A DNA stretch of 64,000 nt from an uncultured Prevotellaceae bacterium. GTDB taxonomy: Bacteria > Bacteroidota > Bacteroidia > Bacteroidales > Muribaculaceae. Below, piece by piece: positions 10,135 to 19,485 of this stretch (positions are counted from its first letter, which is position 1; each line of letters starts with the position of its first letter). The stretch spans positions 20,620 through 84,619 of the forward strand of contig ONJS01000011.1 of NCBI GenBank assembly GCA_900318205.1. The letters run 5' to 3'. The notes beneath the pieces are model-generated. The model was not told where the DNA came from, made no database searches, and saw only the letters and a program-made list of their open reading frames with translations. Position numbers and translations under genes: made by a program.

Positions 10135-11567
10135 ATTCCGCGGCCGGTAAAGACAATTTTGATGGTGTAGATGAGGATTCTCAAGTCGTTGAGCAACGAC
10201 ATGTTGTCAAGGTACATCAGGTCGTAACCGACGCGTTCAACCATCTCGTCAACATTCTTGGCATAGCCGAACTTGACCATGCCCATCGAGGTAATACCCG
10301 GACGCACCTGGTGCAGCAGGGCATAGGAGGGAACGCGTTGCAGAATCTGATCCACATAATACTTGCGCTCGGGGCGCGGACCCACTATCGACATCTCGCC
10401 CTTGAGCACGTTCCAGAACTGGGGCAACTCGTCGATGCGGTACTTGCGCATAAAACGGCCGAAGGGGGTGATGCGGGGGTCGTCATCCGACGACAACTGG
10501 GGCTTGCCGGCAACCTCGGCATCCTGGACCATCGAGCGGAACTTGATGATGTTGAAGGGCTTATTGTGCAAGCCTACGCGCTCCTGCAGGTAGAAAATAG
10601 GCCCCGGACTGGTAGCCTTGATGATGGCTGCCACAATGATGTAGAGCGGTGTGAGAGCCACCAGTGCCACCATCGACACGATGACGTCAATGGCCCGTTT
10701 GATATTCTTACCGCTGTCACTCATGCTGCTGCGTGAGATATTCACGAGAGGTTCGCCATAGATGTCCGAGATGCGCACTTGGCTTTGCATCATGTTGAAC
10801 CGTTCGGGAGAAATCATGATGGGCAAGTCAAGGCTGAAGAGCTTGTTGATGGCGTTCATGTTCTGGTGATTGTCATCACGGCTGGGGACGACAATGAGTT
10901 CCCAGATCTTTTCTTTCTCACACACTTCCTTGAGTTCGTCAAGTTCATAGCAGGGAAGCGGATTGCCCTTCACGGGGTTCTCGCCGGGTATGTTGACAAA
11001 GCCTCGGATGTCATAGCCCGAGAACTTGCGGTGGCTGTTGAGCTTGTTGAAAAACAGTAGGGCTGCCGACCCGCTGCCGATGATGAGGGTGGGGAAGGTC
11101 CACTTGCGTGAAGCAATCTGCTTGTTGGCAGTATTGGTGATGATGGCACGCACCAGATAGACAAAACCGAACAGCATGGCCAACAGGATGAGGATCATCT
11201 CATAGTCGTTGCCGCGGACGCCCACGACGTCGTTGATCAGGGCGATGAAGAAGATGAGCAGCGTGTTGATGACAGCACTGGCGGCGGTCGTCAGCAGTTC
11301 CTGCACGCGCGACTTGCGGCAGACATTATTATAATATCCGCTGAAGATGTAGGTCACCATCATCAGCAAGGGGAACACGATTTGTCCGAGCACCACCATG
11401 TTGCTGGTGAGGTAGCTCGAGAGTGTCGCGTGGCCCACAACGGCACCCATCTTCCAGCGCACGCAGTTATAGGCAAGCCAGGCCAGGTTGGACATCACGA
11501 AGTCACCCAGAACGTACTTGATGCGTTGCAGGTGGGCCTTGTTTGTGATGTCGAGCCTGATTTTCAT
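10131..11567 (-). CDS. Polyprenyl-phosphate sugar-1-phosphate transferase (WcaJ/WbaP-like)
   Basis: 478 aa. N-terminal four transmembrane helices (residues ~20-135), a central CoA-binding-like Rossmann region (PTLIIGSGSAALLF), then a membrane helix (IDVIVSMVALVALTPLYII) and the catalytic domain PF02397 with GPIFYLQERVG, FKIIKFRSM-type (here FNIIKFRSM) and GEMSIVGPRPE. It starts exopolysaccharide or O-glycan synthesis by loading a sugar phosphate on undecaprenyl phosphate. Lies 15 bp after sua5 and overlaps the ClC gene by 4 bp. It is an insertion relative to the common sua5-clc-fmt order. Confidence 0.93.
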   Translation of the reverse strand: MKIRLDITNKAHLQRIKYVLGDFVMSNLAWLAYNCVRWKMGAVVGHATLSSYLTSNMVVLGQIVFPLLMMVTYIFSGYYNNVCRKSRVQELLTTAASAVINTLLIFFIALINDVVGVRGNDYEMILILLAMLFGFVYLVRAIITNTANKQIASRKWTFPTLIIGSGSAALLFFNKLNSHRKFSGYDIRGFVNIPGENPVKGNPLPCYELDELKEVCEKEKIWELIVVPSRDDNHQNMNAINKLFSLDLPIMISPERFNMMQSQVRISDIYGEPLVNISRSSMSDSGKNIKRAIDVIVSMVALVALTPLYIIVAAIIKATSPGPIFYLQERVGLHNKPFNIIKFRSMVQDAEVAGKPQLSSDDDPRITPFGRFMRKYRIDELPQFWNVLKGEMSIVGPRPERKYYVDQILQRVPSYALLHQVRPGITSMGMVKFGYAKNVDEMVERVGYDLMYLDNMSLLNDLRILIYTIKIVFTGRGM

Positions 11568-11582
11568 GTGCGGTAGTCTTGT

Positions 11583-12185
11583 TTAACGGATGATTTTAAA
11601 CGTGCCGTCGCGGCTCAGCAGGATGATGTTGGACGGCTGGTGGGACTGCTGGTCGTCACGGCGATACTGCACGGTATAGTCAACGCCCTTCACGATGGAC
11701 GGGTCAATGTCGGCAAAGGTCTTGGCCGTCGGTTTGCCGCTCACATTGGCCGATGTGGACACGATGGGCTTGCCGTAGCGTTCACACAGTCGGTGGCAGA
11801 ATTCGTCATTGGGAATCCTGATGCCTACGCTCTCTTCCTCACCCAACACGTTGGGGGCAAGGTTATAGGCACCCTCATAGATGATGGTCAGCGGCTTTAC
11901 TGCCACATCAATCAGCTCACGGGCAATCATGGGCACATCCACCACATAGTGGTCAAGGTGCTCGGCACTGTCGATAAGGACGATAAGTGCCTTGCTGTCG
12001 TCGCGCTGTTTCAGCTGATAGATTTTTTTCACAGCCTCGGCATTGGTCGCGTCACAACCGATACCCCACACCGTGTCGGTAGGGTAGAGTATCAGCCCCC
12101 CGGCACTTAACACTTTGAGGCATTGTGTAATATCAGCATCTTGCTGCGCTCTGGCTTTCTGTATTTGTTCTTTGTTTAAACTCAT
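11583..12185 (-). CDS. Threonylcarbamoyl-AMP synthase (Sua5/YrdC/YwlC family)
   Basis: Makes L-threonylcarbamoyl-AMP for the universal t6A tRNA modification. ~200 aa with the YrdC fold: LYPTDTVWGIGCDATN near the N terminus, KQRDDSKALIVL, and VGIRIPNDEFCHRLCERYGKPIVSTSANVSG (shortened: RIPN and STSANVSG are the nucleotide/substrate-binding signatures). I start at the ATG at 12185 (MSLNKEQ), not the upstream ATG at 12239, because the latter lies beyond the predicted -7 box at 12206-12213. First gene of the minus-strand operon that runs through fmt. Confidence 0.95.
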   Translation of the reverse strand: MSLNKEQIQKARAQQDADITQCLKVLSAGGLILYPTDTVWGIGCDATNAEAVKKIYQLKQRDDSKALIVLIDSAEHLDHYVVDVPMIARELIDVAVKPLTIIYEGAYNLAPNVLGEEESVGIRIPNDEFCHRLCERYGKPIVSTSANVSGKPTAKTFADIDPSIVKGVDYTVQYRRDDQQSHQPSNIILLSRDGTFKIIR

Positions 12186-12205
12186 TTCCGATGGTTTACA
12201 ATCTG

Positions 12206-12213
12206 CAAAGATA
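12206..12213 (-). promoter_or_regulatory. Bacteroidetes -7 box for the sua5 operon
   Basis: TATCTTTG on the minus strand (TAnnTTTG consensus), placing the transcription start ~15-20 nt ahead of the sua5 ATG at 12185. Back-to-back with the promoter of the glycosyltransferase. Confidence 0.6.
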
Positions 12214-12319
12214 CTGTAAAATTCCAATAAAACGAACACTTTGTTGCTTTATTATGGCGGTTGTTGGATAAAGATAAGTAAAAAACATGCCATTAGCCGT
12301 TGGAAACAAGAAAAATGAC

Positions 12320-12327
12320 TAATTTTG
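12320..12327 (+). promoter_or_regulatory. -7 box for the glycosyltransferase gene
   Basis: TAATTTTG with a GTTGG about 20 bp upstream as a possible -33 element. Start codon at 12355, giving a ~23-nt leader. Confidence 0.6.
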
Positions 12328-12354
12328 TGGAGTGAATTATAATCTGGAATAGAG

Positions 12355-13350
12355 ATGCCTTATTTTTCAGTAATAGTGCCGGTGTATAACCGGCGAGACG
12401 AGGTGGAGGACCTGTTGAGGAGCCTCACCCAACAGACCGACAAGGATTTTGAGATTATTTTGGTTGAGGACGGCTCGACTGAGCGTTGTGAGGACATCGC
12501 GTTGCGCTACAGCAGTGAGTTGGACCTGCGCTATTTCTATAAAGCCAACGAGGGCCGTTCCATCGCACGCAACTATGGCCTGGAACATGCCACGGGCCAA
12601 TACTTCGTGTTCTTTGACAGCGACTGCGTCATTCCACCCGACTATTTCAAGACGCTGGGTGACGAGTTGGCACGTGAATATGTGCCGTGTTTCGGCGGAC
12701 CTGACGCGGCAAGCCCCGACTTCACCGATGTGCAGAAGGCCATTTCCTTCTCGATGACGTCGTTCCTGACCACGGGCGGCATCCGTGGCGGCAAGGTGCA
12801 GATGGAGAAGTTTGTGCCTCGCTCGTTCAATATGGGCTATTCGCGCGAGGTGTATGAGAAGGTGGGTGGTTTCCGCGAGATGTTCAGCGAGGACATCGAC
12901 ATGAGTACCCGCGTGCGCCAGGCAGGTTTCAACATCCGCTTGATACGTCCCGCCTTTGTCTATCACAAGCGCCGCACCAGCATCAGCAAGTTTGCGCGCC
13001 AGACCTATGTCTTCGGTATGTCGCGCATCACCCTCAAACTGTTGTATCCTGACAGCCTCAAGGCTGTGCACTGCCTGCCCGCTGTGTTCCTCATCGGCTG
13101 CGTGCTGCTGCTGTTGCTCTCATTGTGGAAATCGTGGTTCATCCTTCCCATTCTGCTCTATGCTGCTATGCTGTGGGTGGCTGCCCTCATCGAGACGCGC
13201 AGTTTCAAGATTGCCACCCTTGCCGTGGCGACGAGTTTCACTCAGCTGTGCAGCTACGGTTGGGGCTTCATCAAGGCCTATGTCTGGAAAATCCTCTTGA
13301 AGCACGGCCGTGACATCAACGAGGAAATTAATTTGAGAAAAGGAAAGTAG
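12355..13350 (+). CDS. Family 2 glycosyltransferase with C-terminal membrane anchor
   Basis: 331 aa. GT-A fold: YFSVIVPVYNR, FEIILVEDGS, the DSDC metal-binding DXD-type motif (FDSDCVIPP), FNMGYSREVYEKVGGF and the acceptor-side EDIDMSTR. Residues ~240-305 contain two or three hydrophobic helices (LPAVFLIGCVLLLLLSLW, FILPILLYAAMLWVAALI), so it acts at the inner membrane face. Donor and acceptor are unknown. It is divergent from sua5 and 24 bp upstream of radC. Confidence 0.93.
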   Translation: MPYFSVIVPVYNRRDEVEDLLRSLTQQTDKDFEIILVEDGSTERCEDIALRYSSELDLRYFYKANEGRSIARNYGLEHATGQYFVFFDSDCVIPPDYFKTLGDELAREYVPCFGGPDAASPDFTDVQKAISFSMTSFLTTGGIRGGKVQMEKFVPRSFNMGYSREVYEKVGGFREMFSEDIDMSTRVRQAGFNIRLIRPAFVYHKRRTSISKFARQTYVFGMSRITLKLLYPDSLKAVHCLPAVFLIGCVLLLLLSLWKSWFILPILLYAAMLWVAALIETRSFKIATLAVATSFTQLCSYGWGFIKAYVWKILLKHGRDINEEINLRKGK

Positions 13351-13374
13351 TTCTCCGTTATATCCGTAGTATCC

Positions 13375-14100
13375 ATGCAGGAGGAAAAAGACAGCACCAA
13401 AGTGGCGAGTCGCAACATCAAGGAGACCGTCCCCGAGGAGGACCGCCCACGTGAGAAAGCCAAAAAGCATGGCTTCGGTAGTCTTTCCACTGCCGAACTG
13501 CTCGCCATCCTGTTGAGGGTGGGTACGCCGGGCGAATCGGTCGTTGACCTGTGCCAGCGCATCCTGCGCGACAATAACGGCAAACTCTACGAGATAGCCC
13601 GAAAAGGCATAAAAAACCTGGTCAAGAACTACCACGGCATCGGTGAGGTCAAAGCCATCGAGATTCTCGCTGCACTTGAACTGGCACGCCGCTATCAGCA
13701 GGAGGAATTCCAGGAGCGTTTCAAGATCACCTGCAGCGATGATGCCTATCAGTATCTGCGCACCCGCATGGAGCACCTCGACCACGAGGAAATCATGGTC
13801 GTTCTGCTCAACCATGCCAAGCAGGTTGAGGAGTGTGTGCGCATCAGCAGTGGAGGCACCGCAATGACTGTTGCCGACATCAAGATGATCCTTCGACCCG
13901 CCATTGAGCGCCTGTCCTCGGGCATTATCCTGGCCCACAACCATCCCAGCGACAACCCCAATCCCAGTGTGCAGGACGACCGTCTGACCGAGCGTGTGCA
14001 CCAAGCCTGCAAGGTGATGGACATCCAGTTCGTCGACCACATCATCGTGTGCCGCGGCGGCCGCTACTACAGCTACAACGACCATGCCCGCCTGCTGTAA
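13375..14100 (+). CDS. radC: RadC-family JAB/MPN protein
   Basis: 241 aa, full length. N-terminal helix-hairpin-helix region (GFGSLSTAELLAILLRVG; YHGIGEVKAIEILAALELA) and C-terminal JAB metallo-domain with the zinc motif HNHPSDNPNPS followed by an Asp (D.RLTERV) plus an upstream Glu in VEECVRI. RadC is annotated as DNA-repair-related but its biochemical role is unproven; homologues are also common on mobile elements. This copy looks chromosomal, in line with the preceding glycosyltransferase. Confidence 0.95.
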   Translation: MQEEKDSTKVASRNIKETVPEEDRPREKAKKHGFGSLSTAELLAILLRVGTPGESVVDLCQRILRDNNGKLYEIARKGIKNLVKNYHGIGEVKAIEILAALELARRYQQEEFQERFKITCSDDAYQYLRTRMEHLDHEEIMVVLLNHAKQVEECVRISSGGTAMTVADIKMILRPAIERLSSGIILAHNHPSDNPNPSVQDDRLTERVHQACKVMDIQFVDHIIVCRGGRYYSYNDHARLL

Positions 14101-14147
14101 CGATGAATCTGAAACAAATATCACAAGAATAGTATTTTCAATTTAGA

Positions 14148-15224
14148 ATGGACGAGCAGAAGAACATCAATAAAAATCAAGATAATCAAGTCCTGCCCCA
14201 GCAATTAGTTGACGATGTCAAACTGATTGTGGAGAAAGGCTTGCGTGAGGCCTATCGTTCGGTCAATACTGTTTCGATTTTGACATACTGGAATGTGGGC
14301 AAACGCATCGTTGAAGAGGAGCAGCATGGTGAAAGCAGAGCTACTTACGGTAAGCATCTAATTGATTTTTTATCTCATGAGCTGTCGATACTTTATCCCA
14401 AAGGCTATTCTCCAAGAAACTTGCGTGATTATCGTCAGTTTTATCTGTGTTTCAAAGATTTAGAGATTTGGCACTCGCGAGTGCCAAATCTCACCTGGAC
14501 ACATTACCGCACATTGCTGTCTGTCACGAGCGATGATGCGAGGTACTGGTATGTCAGAGAAGCTTCTTCCCAATCGTGGAGTGTACGCACACTGGCGCGC
14601 AATGTAGGTTCCCAATACTATCATCGCTTGTTGCAGTCCCCCAAAAAAGAAGTTGTAATTAACGAAATGTTACAACTCACTAAACCGTTGAAAGATGAGC
14701 CTCAAGATTTCCTGAAAGACCCTGTTGTAGCAGAGTTCCTTCAGCTCCCCACGAATGCCGCTTTTACCGAAACAGAGCTTGAAAAGGCCATTATCCGCCA
14801 TTTGAAAGAATTCCTACTTGAGATGGGACGAGGATTCGCATTTATGGCCGAACAATACCATATTAGTACCGATGCTGGTGATTTCTTTGTTGACCTGGTA
14901 TTCTACAATGTGGTGCTGAAGTGTTATGTTCTAATTGACCTCAAGACGAAGAAACTCACCCACCAGGATGTGGGACAAATGGATATGTACGTGAGAATGT
15001 TTGATGACCTGAAACGTACTGAGGGTGATAATCCCACCATTGGTTTACTTCTCTGCTCGGATACAAGCAAAGATATAGCAAAATACTCAGTATTGCACGA
15101 CAACAAGCAGCTGTTTGCTGCCAAATATCTGACCTATCTGCCGACCGAAGATGTACTAAGGCGGGAGATTGAGCAGCAAAAAGAATTATTCTATCTGCAG
15201 CATAACAAGAACAATAACCAATAA
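14148..15224 (+). CDS. YhcG-type PD-(D/E)XK nuclease (DUF1016)
   Basis: 358 aa. N-terminal DUF1016_N region (AYRSVNTVSILTYWNVGKRI, EEQHGESRATYGKHLIDFLS, GYSPRNLRDYRQFY), then WTHYRTLL, and a C-terminal PD-(D/E)XK nuclease domain with FFVDLVFYN and LIDLKTKKLTHQDVGQMDMY (Asp...Asp-x-Lys and the GQM helix). The family is scattered on accessory loci and restriction-type islands, suggesting a defence or element-maintenance role, but function is not established. The coding sequence contains a 30-bp perfect palindrome at 14463-14492. Codon use is more A/T-rich than radC, consistent with acquisition. Confidence 0.85.
   Translation: MDEQKNINKNQDNQVLPQQLVDDVKLIVEKGLREAYRSVNTVSILTYWNVGKRIVEEEQHGESRATYGKHLIDFLSHELSILYPKGYSPRNLRDYRQFYLCFKDLEIWHSRVPNLTWTHYRTLLSVTSDDARYWYVREASSQSWSVRTLARNVGSQYYHRLLQSPKKEVVINEMLQLTKPLKDEPQDFLKDPVVAEFLQLPTNAAFTETELEKAIIRHLKEFLLEMGRGFAFMAEQYHISTDAGDFFVDLVFYNVVLKCYVLIDLKTKKLTHQDVGQMDMYVRMFDDLKRTEGDNPTIGLLLCSDTSKDIAKYSVLHDNKQLFAAKYLTYLPTEDVLRREIEQQKELFYLQHNKNNNQ
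14463..14492. repeat. 30-bp perfect palindrome inside the YhcG-type gene
   Basis: GAGATTTGGCACTCG followed immediately by its exact reverse complement with no spacer. It encodes the residues just before WTHYRTLL. Confidence 0.9.
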
Positions 15225-15235
15225 GTAATAAACAT

Positions 15236-16159
15236 ATGAAAAAGTTCTTGAAATACCTTCTCTACATCGTGGTTGGCATCTTTGCCCTGATTGGCATATT
15301 GGTCGTAGGCCGATTATGGTACCTTTATTCCCATGGTTATGACATTCAGATAGTCAGCAGAGAAGACCAACTCGCTGAACGTGCCGAACTGCTCAAGCAG
15401 TCATCGTTCAGTCCCGATACAGTCCAGTATCATTTCACCGTTGTGCAGGACTCGGCCCGTGCTCAGGAAATACGGGAGTACTTTAAATTAGATACCCTCT
15501 ATAGCCCTGATGTCACAACGTGGGAAAAAGCGGTTGCCATCTCTAAGTTCGTGGCTACCAACATCCCGCATGGTGAGCCAGACAGTGTGCCTGATCATTC
15601 CAATGCAATTGACCTGTGGAAGTACACTAGGGAAGTTAATCCCAGTTTCAACTGCCGCATGCATGCCATCCTCAATTATGAGTTGCTGCAGGCAGCCGGC
15701 CTGACTGCCCGTTATGTGACTTGTTTCCCAAAGGACGAGAACGATCAGGATTGTCATGTGGTGAACGAGGTGTGGCTTCCTGAACTGGGCAAGTGGGCCT
15801 TTATTGACTCGGATATGGATGGACATTACTGTACCGACCAGAACGGTACACCGCTCAACCTCTTGGAAATGCGGGAAAAGTATGCTGCGGGAGAGCAAAT
15901 GTTGATGTATCCTGAGTTCAAGGAAGCGACCGCCAATAATAACTATTATTATCGCTACATGGCAAAGAACACTTATTGGTTCGCATGTTGGGAAACGCTC
16001 CATTTCTTCCAGGAAGACGATCTTGCGGCAAAAGTCCAGAATCTCGAGCCACAACGTTTAATCTTGATAGTTCCAGAGGGTTTTGAACAATTCGCTTATT
16101 CCGACCGAGAGGATGTCACCACAACCGATGCATCCCGTTTCTGGGCTTCACCCCAATGA
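15236..16159 (+). CDS. Membrane-anchored transglutaminase-like protein
   Basis: 307 aa. N-terminal hydrophobic helix (YLLYIVVGIFALIGILVVG) anchors it; the rest would be periplasmic. A transglutaminase-like papain fold is suggested by NPSFNCRMHAILNYELLQAAG (Cys in the place of the catalytic Cys), the later CHVVNEVWLPELGKWAFIDSDMDG (catalytic His and Asp), shortened here to CHVVNEVW and WAFIDSD. No known substrate; peptidase-like or non-catalytic roles are both possible. Starts 11 bp after the nuclease gene, with a better match in base composition to downstream genes. Confidence 0.7.
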   Translation: MKKFLKYLLYIVVGIFALIGILVVGRLWYLYSHGYDIQIVSREDQLAERAELLKQSSFSPDTVQYHFTVVQDSARAQEIREYFKLDTLYSPDVTTWEKAVAISKFVATNIPHGEPDSVPDHSNAIDLWKYTREVNPSFNCRMHAILNYELLQAAGLTARYVTCFPKDENDQDCHVVNEVWLPELGKWAFIDSDMDGHYCTDQNGTPLNLLEMREKYAAGEQMLMYPEFKEATANNNYYYRYMAKNTYWFACWETLHFFQEDDLAAKVQNLEPQRLILIVPEGFEQFAYSDREDVTTTDASRFWASPQ

Positions 16160-16192
16160 TTTACATATTAACCATTATAATTCTTTAACCGT

Positions 16193-17041
16193 ATGAGAAT
16201 TTTGAAATTGATGATGTGTGCTGCACTTTCTATGATGGTTGTCACCTCATGTAGCCAGAAAAGCCAGAATAGTGAAAAGGAAAAAGCTTCCAAGGTGTTG
16301 GTATTGTATTACTCCCAGACGTCGAACACCAAGACGGTGGCAACGGAAATTGCCACGCGCCTCAATGCCGACATCGAGGAGATTGCTCTTGTGGAACCCT
16401 ATGACACCGCGTTCCAAGCCACTATCGACCGCTGCAAGGCCGACCGCGAGAAAGGCATCCTGCCCGAGATTAAGCCCTTGAAGTCGAATGTCGCCGATTA
16501 CGACACGATTTTCCTCGGTTATCCCATCTGGTTCGGCACTTACGCTCCACCCATTGCCTCGTTGCTCGAGAAAGTGGACTTGAGCGGCAAGAAGGTGATA
16601 CCGTTCTGCACCTTCGGCAGCGGTGGACTGGAGTCGAGTGTGAAGGATTTGGCCGAGAAGCAGCCCAATGCCAAGATTATGCCTGGTTACGGTGTGCGTG
16701 CCGCTCGCATGGATGCCGTGCCCAAGGAGGTTGAACATTACCTGAAGTCCATCGGTTTCATTAAGGGCGAACTCTTCATGCCCGCCGACTTCCCCGAGCA
16801 GCATCCCGTCAGTGCTGACGAGGTTGCCATCTTTGATGCCGCCGTCAATGGCTATCCGATGCTTAATGCCAAGGCTAAGACCGTTGCATCGCGCACAGCC
16901 CTTGATGGAATAGAGTACCTGTTCACCGCAATGGACATGCCACGCGAGAACAAGCCCGGCATGCCTCCTGCCAGCGAAATCAAAGTCTATGTGCTTGTCG
17001 AGAAAGACCAAGCTCCTGTTTTCACTAGGGTGGTAAGATAA
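16193..17041 (+). CDS. Flavodoxin-domain lipoprotein
   Basis: 282 aa. Signal peptide with lipobox (MMVVTSCSQ), then a flavodoxin-like domain starting VLVLYYSQTSNTKTVA, the classic FMN phosphate loop (S/T-x-T-x-x-T). GYPIWFGTYAPP and FCTFGSGGLESS are isoalloxazine-side loops. About 90 C-terminal residues follow the flavodoxin fold (from about GYPMLNAKAK) and are unassigned. Likely a periplasmic or outer-surface electron-transfer protein. Partner unknown. Confidence 0.85.
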   Translation: MRILKLMMCAALSMMVVTSCSQKSQNSEKEKASKVLVLYYSQTSNTKTVATEIATRLNADIEEIALVEPYDTAFQATIDRCKADREKGILPEIKPLKSNVADYDTIFLGYPIWFGTYAPPIASLLEKVDLSGKKVIPFCTFGSGGLESSVKDLAEKQPNAKIMPGYGVRAARMDAVPKEVEHYLKSIGFIKGELFMPADFPEQHPVSADEVAIFDAAVNGYPMLNAKAKTVASRTALDGIEYLFTAMDMPRENKPGMPPASEIKVYVLVEKDQAPVFTRVVR

Positions 17042-17108
17042 AGAAAAAGCGTGTGTGCCAAAATTCAAGCAGATAGAGTTTTGGCACACAACTTCTAACT
17101 CCTAACCC

Positions 17109-17666
17109 CTAACTGATTTTGGGGTGCTCGGCGAGGTAGCGCCACAGCGGAGCTGCCATGAGGGCCTGTAGTTGGCGGTTCTCACGCAGCATCGCCTCGA
17201 CTTCGTCACGCGTTAGCAGCAGCACTGCGATGTCCTCGCTGGCATCGAGGTGCTGGTCGCTGACACGCTCCACGCCCTCGGCCAGGAAGCAGTGGGTGAT
17301 GTTGTCACAGATGCTGGGATTCTGGCCCACTGTCATGATTTCGCGCCACGTGCCGCCGCCGTAGCCTGTTTCCTCCAGCAGTTCGCGCCGTGCGGCCTGC
17401 AGGGGCGCTTCGCCCTCTTCGACCACGCCGGCACACAATTCGTCAAGCACGATGTCCATGGCATGACGGTACTGCCTGACCATGACAAACTCGCCCTCTC
17501 GGGTAATTGCGATGATGTTGACCCACTCGGGGTATTCCAGCACATAGTGCTCGGGGTTGATACGCCCGTCGGGCAGCTGCACTTTATCGACACGTGCTGT
17601 GAGCCAGGGCCGCTGGATGATGTAGCGGCTCTCGAGCGTGGTCCATTTCTTGATTTCCTTTGCCAT
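17109..17666 (-). CDS. NUDIX hydrolase, ADP-ribose pyrophosphatase-like
   Basis: 185 aa. Complete NUDIX box Gx5Ex7REUxEExGU read in GVVEEGEAPLQAARRELL and EETGY. Preceded by QYRHAMDIVLDELCAG, which in ADP-ribose pyrophosphatases shapes the substrate pocket. Hydrolyses nucleoside-diphosphate-linked compounds in the cytoplasm; ADP-ribose is the best guess. I use the ATG at 17666 (MAKEIKKW); an ATG at 17690 would add eight residues without family support. Its 3' flank holds short CTCCTAAC-like tandem units as after PAP2. Confidence 0.9.
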   Translation of the reverse strand: MAKEIKKWTTLESRYIIQRPWLTARVDKVQLPDGRINPEHYVLEYPEWVNIIAITREGEFVMVRQYRHAMDIVLDELCAGVVEEGEAPLQAARRELLEETGYGGGTWREIMTVGQNPSICDNITHCFLAEGVERVSDQHLDASEDIAVLLLTRDEVEAMLRENRQLQALMAAPLWRYLAEHPKIS

Positions 17667-17736
17667 AATAAAGTTTAGGTTCTCGTTCATATATTATAAC
17701 GTGGAATTGCGCCGAATGGTACTTGATAACGAAAAA

Positions 17737-18339
17737 ATGAGTAACTTTGCGCTCGTGGAAGTGAGGATCATCAAAAAGAAAGGTCGCGAGAAAAAGCTGT
17801 GGTATGCTATCCGCGTGACCTATAACCGCGAACTCAAGGTGAAAGAAGAACTTGACGCTCGCGGCATTAAAAGTTTTGTACCCATGCAGTACCGTCGCGA
17901 GGAACGCAACGGCGTGATGGTGAAACGCCTCGTCCCCAGTATCCACAACCTTATCTTCATCAACCTCACTCCCAGCGAGATGAAGGAATACAGGGAGACC
18001 ACGGCCATGCCCATCCGCTACATCATGGACCGTGAGACCAGCAAACCCATCACGGTGCCCGACCATCAGATGGAGAACTTCATCAAGGTGGCTGGCACCT
18101 ACGAGGAGAAACTCATCTATCTAAATCCCGAGCCGGGTGACTTCAGCCAGGGTGAGCGCGTGCGCATCATCGGTGGACCGTTTGAGGGAGCTGAGGGCGT
18201 CTTTGTGCGCATCAAGCGCGATCGCCGCGTGCTCATCAACATCCCGGGTGTGGTCGCTGTAGCCACAACTCACGTTCACCTGTCGATGCTCGAAAAGATC
18301 ACCGACCCCGATCCAAATCAATTAGACAACGCTTTATAA
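17737..18339 (+). CDS. UpxY-like transcription antiterminator (NusG paralogue)
   Basis: NusG N-terminal domain ([20 protein letters not shown], shortened: WYAIRV then [19 protein letters not shown] is the NGN core) followed by a KOW domain ([19 protein letters not shown]). Such proteins bind elongating polymerase at the head of polysaccharide operons and suppress premature termination. About 200 aa. The start is uncertain: ATG 17737 gives MSNFAL, but the -7 box TAACTTTG at 17742-17749 would make GTG 17755 or 17761 the start. It heads gmd and fcl 7 bp downstream rather than a full capsule locus. Confidence 0.88.
   Translation: MSNFALVEVRIIKKKGREKKLWYAIRVTYNRELKVKEELDARGIKSFVPMQYRREERNGVMVKRLVPSIHNLIFINLTPSEMKEYRETTAMPIRYIMDRETSKPITVPDHQMENFIKVAGTYEEKLIYLNPEPGDFSQGERVRIIGGPFEGAEGVFVRIKRDRRVLINIPGVVAVATTHVHLSMLEKITDPDPNQLDNAL
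17742..17749 (+). promoter_or_regulatory. Possible -7 box for the upxY-like/gmd/fcl operon
   Basis: TAACTTTG. If used, the transcript begins near 17754 and forces a GTG start for the upxY-like gene. Confidence 0.45.
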
Positions 18340-18346
18340 TACCGAT

Positions 18347-19429
18347 ATGAACGAGAACAATCAGAGAGTCGCCCTCATCACGGGCATTACCGGTCAGGAT
18401 GGATCCTATCTTGCCGAATTCCTGTTGGACAAGGGCTATGAGGTGCATGGCATCATCCGTCGCAGCAGCAGTTTCAATACGGGTCGCATCGAGCACCTAT
18501 ACCTTGACGAGTGGGTGCGCGACATGAAGCAGCGCCGCCTCATCAACCTGCACTATGGTGACATGACCGACAGCAGTTCGCTCATCCGTATCATCGAGAA
18601 GACCCGACCCGACGAGATTTACAACCTGGCGGCACAGAGTCATGTCAAGGTATCGTTCGATGTGCCTGAATACACTGCCGAGACCGATGCAGTGGGTACG
18701 CTGCGACTCATCGAGGCGGTGCGCATCGCAGGCCGTGAGAAGGGAACCCGCATCTATCAGGCAAGCACCAGCGAACTCTATGGCAAGGTGCAGGAGGTGC
18801 CTCAGAGCGAGACTACGCCATTCTATCCCCGCAGTCCCTATGGTTGCGCCAAGCTCTACTCGTTCTGGATTATGAAGAATTACCGCGAGAGTTACGGTAT
18901 GTTCTGCGCCAACGGCATCCTGTTCAACCATGAGAGTGAGCGTCGTGGCGAGACCTTTGTGACGCGTAAGATCACGGTGGCTGCCGCACGCATCGTCAAC
19001 GGCCTCCAGGATAAACTCTATCTGGGAAACCTCAATGCCCTACGTGACTGGGGTTATGCCCGTGACTACGTGGAATGTATGTGGCTCATCCTGCAGCAGC
19101 CCGAGCCCGACGACTTTGTCATCGCCACTGGCGAGTACCACACGGTGAGGGAATTCTGCACCCTGGCGTTCCATCATGCCGGCATCGAACTGCAGTGGCA
19201 AGGCGAGGGGCTCTATGAAAAGGGTATCGACAAGGCAACTGGCAAGGTGCTGGTAGAGGTGGATCCCAAGTACTTCCGTCCTGCCGAGGTCGATCAGCTC
19301 CTGGGAGACCCCACTAAGGCCAAGAACGTACTGGGCTGGAACCCGCGCAAGACCTCCTTCGAGGACCTCGTTCGCATCATGGTGGAATACGACTTGCAGC
19401 ACATCAAGAAGATCTACCACCTCAAATAA
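18347..19429 (+). CDS. gmd: GDP-mannose 4,6-dehydratase
   Basis: First step of GDP-L-fucose synthesis (GDP-mannose to GDP-4-keto-6-deoxymannose), cytoplasmic. 360 aa, standard length. Short-chain dehydrogenase fold with [18 protein letters not shown] (NADP-binding GxxGxxG), [18 protein letters not shown], catalytic [11 protein letters not shown] and [12 protein letters not shown] (YxxxK), and [10 protein letters not shown] which is diagnostic for Gmd. It is followed by fcl after 56 bp that include short tandem AACCCTATCA units. Bacteroidales fucosylate capsule and surface glycoproteins through this pathway. Confidence 0.97.
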   Translation: MNENNQRVALITGITGQDGSYLAEFLLDKGYEVHGIIRRSSSFNTGRIEHLYLDEWVRDMKQRRLINLHYGDMTDSSSLIRIIEKTRPDEIYNLAAQSHVKVSFDVPEYTAETDAVGTLRLIEAVRIAGREKGTRIYQASTSELYGKVQEVPQSETTPFYPRSPYGCAKLYSFWIMKNYRESYGMFCANGILFNHESERRGETFVTRKITVAAARIVNGLQDKLYLGNLNALRDWGYARDYVECMWLILQQPEPDDFVIATGEYHTVREFCTLAFHHAGIELQWQGEGLYEKGIDKATGKVLVEVDPKYFRPAEVDQLLGDPTKAKNVLGWNPRKTSFEDLVRIMVEYDLQHIKKIYHLK

Positions 19430-19485
19430 TTCCATAACACCTCATCAAACCCTATTACACCCTATCAAACCCTATCAAGGATAGC

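Noticed and set aside
13120-14124. 334-aa open frame antisense to radC
   Set aside because: Overlaps the glycosyltransferase and radC, both with good motifs.
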